A stretch of DNA of 64,000 nucleotides from Paenibacillus macerans (GTDB lineage Bacteria; Bacillota; Bacilli; Paenibacillales; Paenibacillaceae). The stretch lies in contig NZ_JAMBOE010000001.1 of the NCBI RefSeq assembly GCF_023715465.1, forward strand, positions 186,001 through 250,000, in the 5' to 3' direction. The position numbers and the translations under genes are program-made. Shown here one piece after another: positions 1 through 9,377 of this stretch (its first letter is position 1; each line of letters begins with the position of its first letter). The notes beneath the pieces were generated by a model that ran no database searches, was not told where the DNA came from, and saw only the letters and a program-made list of their open reading frames with translations.

Positions 1-1
1 C

Positions 2-73
2 CCGGCGTATTGGAAAGACGTCCGCGCTAATCTGGGCGAAATCTTCGTAATTCCTATAGAAGCAGAGGTTTAA
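2..73 (+). CDS. C-terminal end of an unidentified upstream gene (partial)
   Basis: An open frame enters from the left edge and stops at TAA two bases before the next start codon. Only 23 codons are visible, ending in IPIEAEV, so the family cannot be named. The tight spacing to the LacI-type gene suggests the two are cotranscribed and that this protein belongs to whatever pathway that regulator controls. Confidence 0.55.
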   Translation, partial: PAYWKDVRANLGEIFVIPIEAEV

Positions 74-75
74 AA

Positions 76-1074
76 ATGGCAAAAAAAAGGGTAACTTTAG
101 TTCAAGTCGCAAAAGACGCGGGCGTATCGCCCGCGACGGTCTCCCATTTTCTAAACGGCAACTTTCAGAAGATGGGCGCGGAGACGAAGGAAAAAATCAG
201 TCTCTCCATCGAGAAATTAGGTTACCAAGTGAACCCGGTTGCCAAAAGTCTAATTACCGGCAGAATGCATACCATTGGGCTTGTTTTATCCGATAGCACC
301 TATGACGGAGACGGTTACTTTGAGGACTTATACTTCCTCCATTTTGCCAAAGTCATCAAGCAGCAGTTAAAGGCCTTGGGATATAAAATTATTCTGCTGG
401 ACTTTGAAGAAATTTTTATGAATGTCCAGATGGTCGACGGAATCATCGTCAAAGCAACTCTGGAAACAGAAAAATTCATGCCCAAATTAATGGACCTCAA
501 CGTGCCGGTCATTACGGTAGGACGCCACAACTTATCCTACGGAGCACACGTGCTGCGCGTCAACGACTATCAGAGCGGCCAGACCGGGGTGAACCATTTG
601 TTATCCCGCGGCTATGACAAGCTGGTCATTTTGACTTATCCGCACGGCCATGTTCCCGGTTTCGACGACCGGCTGAACGGAGCCAGCGAAACCTTGCAGC
701 AGAACGGCAAGCTGCCAACCGTGATCACCGGCGATATGACGGAAACTTTTGGATACGAGACGGTGATGAACCTGGCCAAAAGCAACCAACTGCCGCAAGC
801 GTTGTTTTGTTTGAATGATATCTCCGCCATCGGGGCGTTAAAGGCTTGCAAGGATTTGGGTCTTTCCGTTCCGGAGGAGCTTGCCGTGCTGGGCGTGGAC
901 GATATGCCGACCGTTTCCGAACTGCTGAGTCTATCGACAATCCGGCACCCCATCAACGAATTGGCCGAGGCCGCTTCCAAGCTGATGATCGAATCCATTG
1001 AATCCGACAGCCAGCGCCTCGATCCTGTCGAAGAAGTGTTCCCGACGGAGTTGATGGTTCGGCGCACCAGTTGA
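76..1074 (+). CDS. LacI-family transcriptional regulator
   Basis: This 332-residue protein has the LacI/GalR layout. An N-terminal helix-turn-helix (residues 6-28, VAKDAGVSPATVSHFLNG) and hinge precede a periplasmic-binding-protein-like effector domain (from about residue 65, TIGLVLSD, to the C-terminus). Length is normal for the family. The ATG is preceded by AGAGG at good spacing and sits two bases after the stop of an upstream gene, so it is probably in that operon. Its ligand is likely a sugar. It differs clearly from the LacI-type regulator at 11392-12360, so it probably does not share the three operators near that gene. Target genes are not visible. Confidence 0.9.
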   Translation: MAKKRVTLVQVAKDAGVSPATVSHFLNGNFQKMGAETKEKISLSIEKLGYQVNPVAKSLITGRMHTIGLVLSDSTYDGDGYFEDLYFLHFAKVIKQQLKALGYKIILLDFEEIFMNVQMVDGIIVKATLETEKFMPKLMDLNVPVITVGRHNLSYGAHVLRVNDYQSGQTGVNHLLSRGYDKLVILTYPHGHVPGFDDRLNGASETLQQNGKLPTVITGDMTETFGYETVMNLAKSNQLPQALFCLNDISAIGALKACKDLGLSVPEELAVLGVDDMPTVSELLSLSTIRHPINELAEAASKLMIESIESDSQRLDPVEEVFPTELMVRRTS

Positions 1075-1102
1075 TTTTTGATACATCTCGGCCAGATCAT
1101 TC

Positions 1103-1147
1103 AAAAAAATCGAGCAGGGGATTCAGTTATCCCCTGCTCGATTTTTT
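1103..1147. terminator. bidirectional rho-independent terminator
   Basis: A perfect long hairpin has arms AAAAATCGAGCAGGGG and CCCCTGCTCGATTTTT around a 10-base loop, flanked by A and T tracts. It lies between the convergent LacI-type and DegV genes and can serve both. Confidence 0.9.
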
Positions 1148-1191
1148 ACCAGAATTGTATTTCGACAAATATTCGATTGCCAAAATCAACG

Positions 1192-2058
1192 CTAAACGGA
1201 ACCATTCAGTAAATAGCTGACCGCGATCGTATTCGGACCGGTATGCGAACCTATCGCACATCCCCCTTCAATTACAGCCACTTCCTTGAAATGAATATGG
1301 TCGAGCAAATGAGAGCGAACCCTTTCTGCCATTTTCTCCGCCAGCGTCTGACCGATGATCACCAGGTTCGGACAAATCCGGTTTTTTTGACTGACTACTT
1401 TTTGCAAAATCGGCTCCAGCGCCTTTTCCATTTTACCACGGTATTTTTGAACGGAACGAACCTCGCCCTTAACGATGTTTAAGACTGGACGCACTTTCAG
1501 CACATTGCCGATGAGATGTTGTAAACTGGTAACGCGACCTCCCTTATGCAGATAATCCAACCTATTCACCAGGATTTCGATCTTGACCTTCTCTCTCACA
1601 TTCTCTATATCCCCGATTACTTCATTTAGGGGCTGCCCGGCTTCAAGCGCACGTGCGGCACGAATAACCAACAAGGCATAGCTGGCTGATAGGTGCATGG
1701 AATCCACGATGTGTACCCGTCCGGCCGGGAATTCTCTGGCTGCTATATGTGCGTTTTGATTGGTGGAAGATACCTTGGAAGACATGCTGATATATAAAAT
1801 ATTTTTTCCGGCACTGATCTCTGGCTCGAAAGTCCGGTAAAAATCCGCTGGGGACGGAGCAGCAGTTTTGGGAATAGTTCCTTCTTCCTCAACGCGACGG
1901 TATAATTCGACTGTTGTTATCTCCAGGGTATCTTTATAGGTTTGGCCCCCCAGGGTCACATAAAGCGGGACGATCCCAATATCGTATTGTTTGATCCAAT
2001 GATTTGGAAGATCCGATGTGCTGTCGGCTATTAATTTTATGACATTCTTTACGCTCAT
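1192..2058 (-). CDS. DegV family fatty-acid-binding protein
   Basis: The protein starts MSVKNVIKLIADSTSDLP, the typical DegV N-terminus with the ST-DLP lipid head-group-binding motif, and later carries SSKVSSTNQNA, the second ligand-contact segment. DegV/FakB proteins bind a fatty acid in the cytoplasm and present it to the FakA kinase. The open frame extends 30 codons further upstream, but GGGGAG lies just upstream of the ATG at 2058 and the resulting 288 residues match the family length, so this start is chosen. No kinase partner lies nearby. The gene is monocistronic and shares a terminator with the convergent LacI-type gene. Confidence 0.88.
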   Translation of the reverse strand: MSVKNVIKLIADSTSDLPNHWIKQYDIGIVPLYVTLGGQTYKDTLEITTVELYRRVEEEGTIPKTAAPSPADFYRTFEPEISAGKNILYISMSSKVSSTNQNAHIAAREFPAGRVHIVDSMHLSASYALLVIRAARALEAGQPLNEVIGDIENVREKVKIEILVNRLDYLHKGGRVTSLQHLIGNVLKVRPVLNIVKGEVRSVQKYRGKMEKALEPILQKVVSQKNRICPNLVIIGQTLAEKMAERVRSHLLDHIHFKEVAVIEGGCAIGSHTGPNTIAVSYLLNGSV

Positions 2059-2241
2059 TACATTCTCCCCTTTCGATACTCGGTCCATACCATCCTCGAC
2101 CCTTGTATGCTCATTGTACTCTCGGACGGATAATGATACATCGTCCAAAAGGGTAGGCTCATTCCGTACTTTCGGGCATTAATTCATCATATACCATCAG
2201 AAAATCCATGTTATGCTCCCTTCAGCCAAGCTTCTTGACGC

Positions 2242-2282
2242 AAACCAGCCCGGATCGATTATTTATCGATCCGGGCCGGTTT
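2242..2282. terminator. terminator at the 3' end of the GH32/ABC operon
   Basis: An 18-bp hairpin with one mismatch (arms 2242-2259 and 2265-2282, core CCCGGATCGAT) directly follows the stop of the last GH32 gene. The T tract is weak on the minus strand and better on the plus strand. Confidence 0.7.
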
Positions 2283-3712
2283 TACCTTACCATTCTGGCA
2301 TCAATCCGCACTTCGTCGAATCGGGCATGCCCCTGACTAACAAACAAGCCAAGCTTGCCTCGGGGGATGTCATACATTCTTGCACTCAACGCTATGCTCT
2401 CATCCACGTAAATTTCGCAGATCGATCCGTCGATAAACACTTTGATCTCGTAAGGACGACCTTGAACCAGCTCTATCGGACGCTCCAGCTCAACCTCATA
2501 CGGGAACGTCTTTCCGCCTTCTTCCGATTGCATGATCTTCCCGCGGAAAGTGAGGCGATTCCGCTGCGGTTCCAGGGTAACGTAATAGGCCTCATCTAAC
2601 TTATCTTCCGTTCGCAGCATTAACCCTACACCCTGCGTTTGCTCGGAGAATAAGAAGCTGACGGAAATCTTGCATTGATCCGGCAATTCCTCCCGAGTCG
2701 TGCAGCCGGCAAAGCCGTACGGGGACTCGCAGGAGAGATTGCGTTCCGCAGCGAGCCAATCCCCCGTAATGCCTTGGAAATTTACCGGAAGTGGATTCTT
2801 GAATGCCGCATCGACCGTGTCGGGCACTTTTACGGCAAGGGTACCGTCCGGCCGCTGAACGATTTCATGGACGATCAGGTTCCCGCCCCAATCCCACGTA
2901 TTGTAGTCCTTGCCTCGGGATTTCGGAGGATTCCAACCGAATAAATCGTCGTTTTTCGTTGGGTTCCACCCGAATAAATAGCGTTTTTTCCCGTCGGACA
3001 CGGATTTGGCCGCATAGAAAGCCCGACCGTCGAAGGTGTCCTCCCGGGGAGTCAGCCAAGGACCTTCCAGGGAACGGCTCATCCGGTAAAAGGTTGCAAA
3101 TCTCCCGGTATAGGAGGAATAAATCAAATACCACCAATCCCCGATCCGAAACAAATCGGGACATTCGTGGGCCCCCACGTGCAAATTCGGCGCGTAAAGA
3201 GGCTCGCGGTACTCCCAAGTTGTAAGGTCTTTGGATGACAGCAGCGCGGTGCAACCTTTCCGGTTGATCGGCCCTTTCGCCATCGCCGCAAGCAGCATCC
3301 AGTATCGGCCTTCCTCTTCATTCCAGAACACGAAAGGGTCACGCCAATCGGACAGCTCATAGATGCGGTCGTCAGCGGCAAAGGTATCTTCGGGAATGGG
3401 CTCCCAGGTCTTCAAGTCACTGCTGACCGCATGGCATACCAACTGCTTGCCGGGAGGAAATATACAGTAGAACATATGATAAATACCGTCCACTTTCAGA
3501 ACATGGCCGGTTCCGCCTTCGATCTTGCAGGCTCCATCTTCCCGATAATCGATGAAATCCTTCGTTCCGACAAGATACCAGCCATGGTCAAGCCCCTCCC
3601 GGTAATTCTCCCGCCAACCGTGCAAGTAGAATAGCTTGAATTCCCCGTCCTCATAATAGGGAATTACATCTCCGACCCAAGCGTTTTCCGGCCGATAGAA
3701 AAATTCTCTCAT
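2282..3712 (-). CDS. GH32-family glycosidase, divergent short type
   Basis: This 476-residue protein has a five-bladed propeller of GH32 type. Instead of WMNDPNG it begins RPENAWVGDVIPYY, which places Asp15 at the nucleophile position; WRDPF (Asp125, transition-state stabiliser) and HECPDLF (Glu183, acid/base) follow. The C-terminal third (about 300-476) is a beta-sandwich ending in a concanavalin-like strand set, as in GH32. No signal peptide is present, so it acts in the cytoplasm on imported oligosaccharides, probably releasing fructose. It is the last gene of the operon, 51 bp after the LamG-GH32 gene. GH43 or GH68-like alternatives are less likely because of the RDP and EC motifs. The exact substrate is not determinable. 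Confidence 0.8.
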   Translation of the reverse strand: MREFFYRPENAWVGDVIPYYEDGEFKLFYLHGWRENYREGLDHGWYLVGTKDFIDYREDGACKIEGGTGHVLKVDGIYHMFYCIFPPGKQLVCHAVSSDLKTWEPIPEDTFAADDRIYELSDWRDPFVFWNEEEGRYWMLLAAMAKGPINRKGCTALLSSKDLTTWEYREPLYAPNLHVGAHECPDLFRIGDWWYLIYSSYTGRFATFYRMSRSLEGPWLTPREDTFDGRAFYAAKSVSDGKKRYLFGWNPTKNDDLFGWNPPKSRGKDYNTWDWGGNLIVHEIVQRPDGTLAVKVPDTVDAAFKNPLPVNFQGITGDWLAAERNLSCESPYGFAGCTTREELPDQCKISVSFLFSEQTQGVGLMLRTEDKLDEAYYVTLEPQRNRLTFRGKIMQSEEGGKTFPYEVELERPIELVQGRPYEIKVFIDGSICEIYVDESIALSARMYDIPRGKLGLFVSQGHARFDEVRIDARMVR

Positions 3713-3763
3713 CTTCCTTCCTCCCCAAGTTTCAAGTGATCAAAAGGCGCTGTTGGATTCATG

Positions 3764-6049
3764 TCAGGCGCTCCCTTCTTCCCAGATCGGTTTCATATCC
3801 CATACTTCCAGCGAGGTGACAGTCAGCTTGCCGTCACCCCAGACCTCAAGCCCCATGGCATCCTTACGGCTCGGATACACCCGGGTCGTCAGGCTTTTCA
3901 ATCCGTTGGCATAGGCTTCGACCATGGAACGGTCCAAAAAAAGGTGCAGCTTCAGATTCTCACCCGGCAGTTCCAGCTTGCCGCCCTGGATCCCTCCGCA
4001 TCTTTCTTCCGGATGCAGCGTCGTTTTCGTCCGGTCGACCAAGAGCATCGATTGCTTCGAATCATAATACAGCAGCGTTTCTTCTTCCCCGTCCGGGGTG
4101 CGCCGGACCTTGATTCCGAATTGCCGGGCGCTGCCCGCCTCGATTTCCAATCGAATCTCAAGCATGTCGCCTTGAACCTCTCGGAGCTGTGCATTCGCCT
4201 CGGCGAGTGACTTGTCCCGAAGCGATAGCCGTTTCTCTCCGCGCAGCGATTGCAATTCCTTGATCGGCTCGATTCCCAACCGTCCATCATCCCGCAAATA
4301 TACGCTCAGCGGCAAGCCGCCGTTATGGGCCCAACCTGACTGATATTCCAGCTCGGGCGTCCGCTCTCCTTGGGCAATCGTAAAAATGATCTTGCGCCCG
4401 GTTTTCGGATCCACCATTCCGCTCGGGCCGGTAAAGTGGAAATCGCCGACGTCGATCAATTGCGGCTCCTCCTGATCGGGAACGAAGGTAAGATTTTGCT
4501 TGTCAAGCTGCCCGATCCAATAGAACACCTCGACATCCGCCCCCTTTCCCACCGGGCTGACCAGCAGAAGATGTTTGTTCACCCCTTGCTTGTCGGCACC
4601 AAGAGGAAGAAAGACGGGAAGCTCCCATATAGGGCCAAGATAAGGAAACTTCTGCAGATCCGCTTGATAAAACGGCCCTTTGTACGTCCACTTCAACATA
4701 TCCTTTGAAGCAAACGCCAAGGCCGCTCCGCCTTCACCTTCGATTCCCGATCCGACCAAAGCATACCAGCCGTCATCGTCCTTCCAAACAAAGGGATCCC
4801 GGAAATCGCCGAATGCGCCAATGCCCTTCTTCTGCACGATGAGCGGCTCAGGATGTTTGACCCAGCGAACCAGATCCGTGTCTCCATCCCGGGAATAGGT
4901 GCTTCGGGCCAGCGCCACGCTCTGATTTGGCGAAGCGCTGTCATTGCCCGCCGTAAAGAACAAGACCGGCAGACCGTCCGCGTCATAGGCCGCGCTTCCC
5001 GACCAGATCCCGTCCGGTGCAAGCCGATCCTTCTCCGGCGCGAGCGCCACAGGAAGGTCGCGCCAATGCACCAGATCTTCACTTACCCAATGTCCCCAAT
5101 GGATATGATGAAAGAAAGGTCCAAGCGGATTATGCTGATAGAATAGATGATATTTCCCTTCAAAATAGATCGGCGCATGCGGTTCGTTCATCCAATGGGC
5201 CGGCGGGCTGACATGGTATTGCGGTCTGTGCCGGTCCGCCAGCAAAGGTATCCGATCCAGCTTGATCTCATCGTATTTTAAGGACGGATGGACTCCTCCG
5301 TGGGTAGTATCCAACACTTCCCGATAAGCGGCAGCTACCTCCTCCGCGCTTAGGACCCGATTATAGATCTTAAGCTCATCGATGATTCCGCTAAACATGT
5401 GCAAGCTGAATACTCTCGCCAGCCGGCTGCTGTGATTGTTTTTGCCGATGAGCAGGTTCGTGTCCACAGCCTCGGCCAGACGGGAACCTCGCGGCACGGG
5501 AGCCGAAACGATTTCGCGGCCGTTTAAATAAAGCTTCATTTCACCCTGGTTTCCATCAAACACCGCACTAACGTAAGACCATTCATTTTTGGGCAGTTCA
5601 TAGCCGTCAGGGGACCAAAGTTCTTTCCATTCGCCGCCTTCCAGCCCGAGTTGAAAGGACCAAGAACCGTGACGGAACATGCCAAGCAGATATCCCTGAT
5701 TGCTCTCCCTATTGTAGCGGTTTACGATCGCGGCCAGCTTGCCTCCTTCCCCCCATTCGTAAGTACGTGGCGCCACCCATACTCCGATACTCAGCTCCGA
5801 CAAATTTTCTGTCGCCTCTCTCTCTTTGAAAGAATGGGCAACATAAGTCGAGTAACCGTCGAACAGGAGTCCGCTGCCCAACACGCCCTGTCTCCACTGT
5901 GGATCACGCGGTTCGGTAAACTCCGCTTGCTTAAATACGTATTGAATATCATCCTGAATTTGGGATACGCTCTCCAAAGCTTTTACTCCGGTTCCTTCGT
6001 CGAAAGCCCAATACATCATCAGCCCCTGGTTGTCGGGTACTTGGCTCAC
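3764..6049 (-). CDS. LamG-like domain plus GH32 domain protein with an altered nucleophile motif
   Basis: The 761-residue protein has an N-terminal LamG/concanavalin-like jelly roll (about residues 60-245), a GH32 propeller (about 278-590) and a C-terminal beta-sandwich (about 600-755). The usual WMNDPNG is WMNEPHAP here, with Glu289 where GH32 enzymes carry the Asp nucleophile, and the EC acid/base motif reads WELPVF (Glu476-Leu). FRDPF (Asp418) is intact. No signal peptide is seen, which is unusual for a protein with a carbohydrate-binding-like module. The start overlaps the previous gene's stop by four bases (ATGA), implying translational coupling. It may be a fructosidase with altered specificity, a fructosyltransferase or a binding protein. 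Confidence 0.85.
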   Translation of the reverse strand: MSQVPDNQGLMMYWAFDEGTGVKALESVSQIQDDIQYVFKQAEFTEPRDPQWRQGVLGSGLLFDGYSTYVAHSFKEREATENLSELSIGVWVAPRTYEWGEGGKLAAIVNRYNRESNQGYLLGMFRHGSWSFQLGLEGGEWKELWSPDGYELPKNEWSYVSAVFDGNQGEMKLYLNGREIVSAPVPRGSRLAEAVDTNLLIGKNNHSSRLARVFSLHMFSGIIDELKIYNRVLSAEEVAAAYREVLDTTHGGVHPSLKYDEIKLDRIPLLADRHRPQYHVSPPAHWMNEPHAPIYFEGKYHLFYQHNPLGPFFHHIHWGHWVSEDLVHWRDLPVALAPEKDRLAPDGIWSGSAAYDADGLPVLFFTAGNDSASPNQSVALARSTYSRDGDTDLVRWVKHPEPLIVQKKGIGAFGDFRDPFVWKDDDGWYALVGSGIEGEGGAALAFASKDMLKWTYKGPFYQADLQKFPYLGPIWELPVFLPLGADKQGVNKHLLLVSPVGKGADVEVFYWIGQLDKQNLTFVPDQEEPQLIDVGDFHFTGPSGMVDPKTGRKIIFTIAQGERTPELEYQSGWAHNGGLPLSVYLRDDGRLGIEPIKELQSLRGEKRLSLRDKSLAEANAQLREVQGDMLEIRLEIEAGSARQFGIKVRRTPDGEEETLLYYDSKQSMLLVDRTKTTLHPEERCGGIQGGKLELPGENLKLHLFLDRSMVEAYANGLKSLTTRVYPSRKDAMGLEVWGDGKLTVTSLEVWDMKPIWEEGSA

Positions 6050-7599
6050 GCGTCATTCCCCCTTGAAGGCTGCTCGACGGCACCATTAGGAAAAGGAACG
6101 GATTTAAGCGAATGAATATGGAATGAGTTCAATACAACCCGCCCCGAATTCGTGCTTATCCCAACACTCTCGATCGGAGCATCAGGGAAAAGTTGATCCG
6201 TCAGCGCAACGAGCCCTTCATTCGCATATACCTCAACCGAATTGCGATCCAGCCAGATATGAAGCTTGATCTTTCCATTGTCCGGTGCCAGTCTGGCCCC
6301 ATGCTCGCAAGCGAACGACGGATGGAAATCGGTCAGGCCCGAGTTCGAGCGGTCAATAAATAGCCACTCGCGCTCAGCATCGTAGCCGATCCTCGTTTCG
6401 CTTTTCCCGGAGGATTTCAATTGGACATGGACTCCGTTCCCGGACCGGATATCGATGTCCGCTTCAATTTCCAGTAAATCGTTATCCGTCTGCTGCGTAA
6501 ACGGCGCATCCGGCATCACCGTGACATCCTCCCGGCTCATCGATGCTTTGCGCAGCTGTTCGACTTCCCGTACCGGCATTTGCATCAGCACCACCCCCTC
6601 GTCACGGTTCGTCAACGTCAAGACCCGAGGCAACGTCATTGCGCCTCTCCAGGCTCCGGTGGGAGTCTCGTTGGCATATTTCCAGTTGCTCATCCATCCG
6701 ATGAACACGCGGCGCCCGTCTTGCTCAGGCATATCCGACCAGGTCACCCCTGCATAGTTGTCTCGTCCATAATCCAGCCACAAGATCCGATCCGCAGGAT
6801 TGTCATTGATGAACGTATTTCCGTCGAACTCGCCGATAAAATACTGCGTTCGCGATCCTTCCGGAACGGAAGGATTTTCCCCAATGCTGATGATCAGCAC
6901 CCATTTGGACCGCCCGCTGTCACCCACCGGCAATTCAAAGAGATCCGGGCATTCCCATACTCCGTCATGCGATCCCTCACCTTTGCCGAATTCGCCGGTC
7001 AGCGTCCATTCGAGTAAATTTTTCGACCCATAAAAACGAGCATGGTCTCCCGCCACAAGCACCATCACCCACCGCTCGCTTTGCGGATGCCAGAACACTT
7101 TCGGATCTCGAAAGTCAATTAGTTCATCCTCGGCGAGAACCGGGTTCCCCTCATACTTGTGCCAAGTACGGCCCTTATCGCTGCTGTAAGCCAGGCTTTG
7201 CCGCTGGCGCGGCTGTCCGGTCTTCGGACAGGTATCCGCATGGGTAAAGATAGCGACCAAGCCATGCGAACCATCAAACAATCCGCTGCTGTTATTCCAG
7301 TCCACCACGCAGCAGCCGGAAAAAATAGCCCCGTGTTCATCCGGGAACAAAGCGATCGGCCTATGCTCCCAATGGATCAAATCCGGACTTACCGCATGTC
7401 CCCAATGCATCGGCCCCCATTTGTTGCTAAAGGGATGATGCTGATAAAACAGATGATATTCTCCTTCGTAATAGACCAATCCGTTCGGATCGTTCATCCA
7501 ATGGGATGGAGGTGAAAAATGAAACCCCGGTCTGAATCTATCCTCATGATGCTGTCTATTTGACTCGATCATCGCATTCATTTCGTCTATTGTCGGCAT
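6046..7599 (-). CDS. GH32 beta-fructofuranosidase (sucrose/fructan hydrolase)
   Basis: This 517-residue protein is a canonical GH32 enzyme. Nucleophile Asp37 is in WMNDPNG, Asp165 in FRDPK and acid/base Glu216 in WECPD, and a C-terminal beta-sandwich carries WLDRNSVEVYAN. It lacks a signal peptide, so it should hydrolyse terminal beta-fructosyl bonds of imported sucrose, kestose or levan/inulin oligomers in the cytoplasm. It follows the solute-binding protein gene by 24 bp and overlaps the next GH32 gene by four bases. Regulation is expected from the operators upstream of the permease genes. A sucrose-6-phosphate hydrolase role is less likely because the operon imports by ABC transporter rather than PTS. 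Confidence 0.92.
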   Translation of the reverse strand: MPTIDEMNAMIESNRQHHEDRFRPGFHFSPPSHWMNDPNGLVYYEGEYHLFYQHHPFSNKWGPMHWGHAVSPDLIHWEHRPIALFPDEHGAIFSGCCVVDWNNSSGLFDGSHGLVAIFTHADTCPKTGQPRQRQSLAYSSDKGRTWHKYEGNPVLAEDELIDFRDPKVFWHPQSERWVMVLVAGDHARFYGSKNLLEWTLTGEFGKGEGSHDGVWECPDLFELPVGDSGRSKWVLIISIGENPSVPEGSRTQYFIGEFDGNTFINDNPADRILWLDYGRDNYAGVTWSDMPEQDGRRVFIGWMSNWKYANETPTGAWRGAMTLPRVLTLTNRDEGVVLMQMPVREVEQLRKASMSREDVTVMPDAPFTQQTDNDLLEIEADIDIRSGNGVHVQLKSSGKSETRIGYDAEREWLFIDRSNSGLTDFHPSFACEHGARLAPDNGKIKLHIWLDRNSVEVYANEGLVALTDQLFPDAPIESVGISTNSGRVVLNSFHIHSLKSVPFPNGAVEQPSRGNDA

Positions 7600-7623
7600 A
7601 GTTTCTCCCCACCTATCGATTGT

Positions 7624-9249
7624 TTAATTACTTTGCAACTGTGCGTTATAGCGGTCCAGCCCCGTTTGATAGATCTCCATCAATTCGTTCAAGCCCATCT
7701 TCTCCAGTGTCTTCACATAGCTGTCCCACTGCTCGTCGACGCCGCCATCTACGATAAACTTGCCTCTTTGGGTGTTCACAAACTTGATCAATTCAGGCTC
7801 GATCTTGTTGATCCTGTCCAATTCTTCCGGATTGAAGAAAATGCTCGGATAGTTTTCCTTTTCCATATACGAATCATAGTACTTCTCCAAATCTTTCACG
7901 CGCTGCTGGGCCCGCGGCTCCAAATCAACGACCTTCCCCAAGTCTTCAATGGTAATGACGCCGGGGCCGCCTGCGCCGGGAGCCACTTTTTGCCGGAATT
8001 CGCCGGCGGAAGTTCCCTCAGGAAGCGGCAGGTTCACCAATTTTCCGTTTTCGTCTTTCTTGAAAACGACGTCTAGCGGGCCCCAGTGAATTTGCGCCGC
8101 CATATAAGGTTCGTACTGCTGATCGATCCATCTCATCGTGATTTCCGGATAGCGGTTTGCTTTGGTAATCACGAAGGCGCCGCGTGCCGGACCACCGCCA
8201 TTGCCGCGGCCGATCAATTGATCCCCGTTCGGTCCCTTAAGCGGAGACAACAAAGCATAATCCTGGCCTCGCTCCGATCCGACAACCTCTTCGACTTCCC
8301 ACCAGATGTAGGAACCAAGCGTTTCGTCCGTAGTTTTGCCTTTGGCCAGATACTGCGCAGCATCCTGAGTGAACGATTCGGGGTCGATCAGGCCCTGCTT
8401 ATACCATTTCTCATGAAAATACTTCAAAGCTTCCTTATATTCGGGTTGCGTAGCGGTAAAGATCACTTTTCCGTCGCGGACGATCCGATGCTCCATGTTA
8501 TCCGGCAGTCCGAAAGCTCCGAAGATGCCGCCAATGTCCATACACCACTGCATGTGCATAAAGCTTAACGGGATTTCATCGGCCTTGCCGTTGCCGTTTG
8601 GATCCTTCGTTTTAAAGGCAACCAAGGCTTCCGTGTATTCATCCAGCGTTTGCGGCATGTTTAGGCCGAGTTTATCAAGCCACGTTTTATTGATCACGTG
8701 AAAGAAGGGATTGGTTCCGAGGTTATTCTCCTCCCACGACGGCAGCCCGTAGATGTGTCCATCCGGCGCCGTAATCGCGGACTTGATATCAGGTCTGCGT
8801 TCAAAAAGCGCTTTCAAATTGGGGGCATATTGATCGATTAAATTCTCCAGCGGAATGATTGTTCCGTCTTTCCCGTAGTTGATCAACTCGTAATCAGAAA
8901 ATCCGGCGGCGTAAAAGGCATCCGGCAGATTTCCGCTGGCCAGCAGCAAATTTTTCTTCTCGGCGTAGTCGGTGTCCGGAATGTTCTCCCACTTGATCTT
9001 TACGTTGGTTTGCTCTTCGAGACGCTTGAAAATTTCCATCTCGGAATACACTGGTGCCAATGCCGCTTTCGGAGACACCATTCTTAGCGACACCGCTTCT
9101 TTAACAATCGGGAGACCCGTCTCGTTAAAATTCGCATCCGGTCCCGGATTTTCCGCCTGATTGTTGGCACCGCCCCCGCCCGAACATCCGCTAAATGCAA
9201 ATGCTCCGGCCAACAGAAGAATCCCCGCGCTTTTGAATAAAGATTTCAT
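7624..9249 (-). CDS. carbohydrate ABC transporter solute-binding lipoprotein (LplA/YtcQ type)
   Basis: A 541-residue extracellular solute-binding protein. It has a lysine-containing signal peptide and lipobox FSGC, so it is lipid-anchored on the outer face of the membrane, followed by a Gly-rich linker and a family-1-like binding domain. Its length matches the large oligosaccharide-binding proteins paired with LplB/LplC permeases. It lies downstream of the two permease genes and upstream of three GH32 genes, so its ligand is probably a fructan oligosaccharide or sucrose-type sugar. No ATPase gene is present; such systems use a shared MsmK-type ATPase encoded elsewhere. Confidence 0.92.
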   Translation of the reverse strand: MKSLFKSAGILLLAGAFAFSGCSGGGGANNQAENPGPDANFNETGLPIVKEAVSLRMVSPKAALAPVYSEMEIFKRLEEQTNVKIKWENIPDTDYAEKKNLLLASGNLPDAFYAAGFSDYELINYGKDGTIIPLENLIDQYAPNLKALFERRPDIKSAITAPDGHIYGLPSWEENNLGTNPFFHVINKTWLDKLGLNMPQTLDEYTEALVAFKTKDPNGNGKADEIPLSFMHMQWCMDIGGIFGAFGLPDNMEHRIVRDGKVIFTATQPEYKEALKYFHEKWYKQGLIDPESFTQDAAQYLAKGKTTDETLGSYIWWEVEEVVGSERGQDYALLSPLKGPNGDQLIGRGNGGGPARGAFVITKANRYPEITMRWIDQQYEPYMAAQIHWGPLDVVFKKDENGKLVNLPLPEGTSAGEFRQKVAPGAGGPGVITIEDLGKVVDLEPRAQQRVKDLEKYYDSYMEKENYPSIFFNPEELDRINKIEPELIKFVNTQRGKFIVDGGVDEQWDSYVKTLEKMGLNELMEIYQTGLDRYNAQLQSN

Positions 9250-9377
9250 CGTTTACATAACCTCCCTTTTGAACTTTCACCAATTGAATTTCTTTCATGA
9301 AACGTCTCCCGGATTGGTCTTATGATGCCTTGCATCGATTTCGCTGCACATCCCCCCTTTCAAGAGCGTGATCCACA

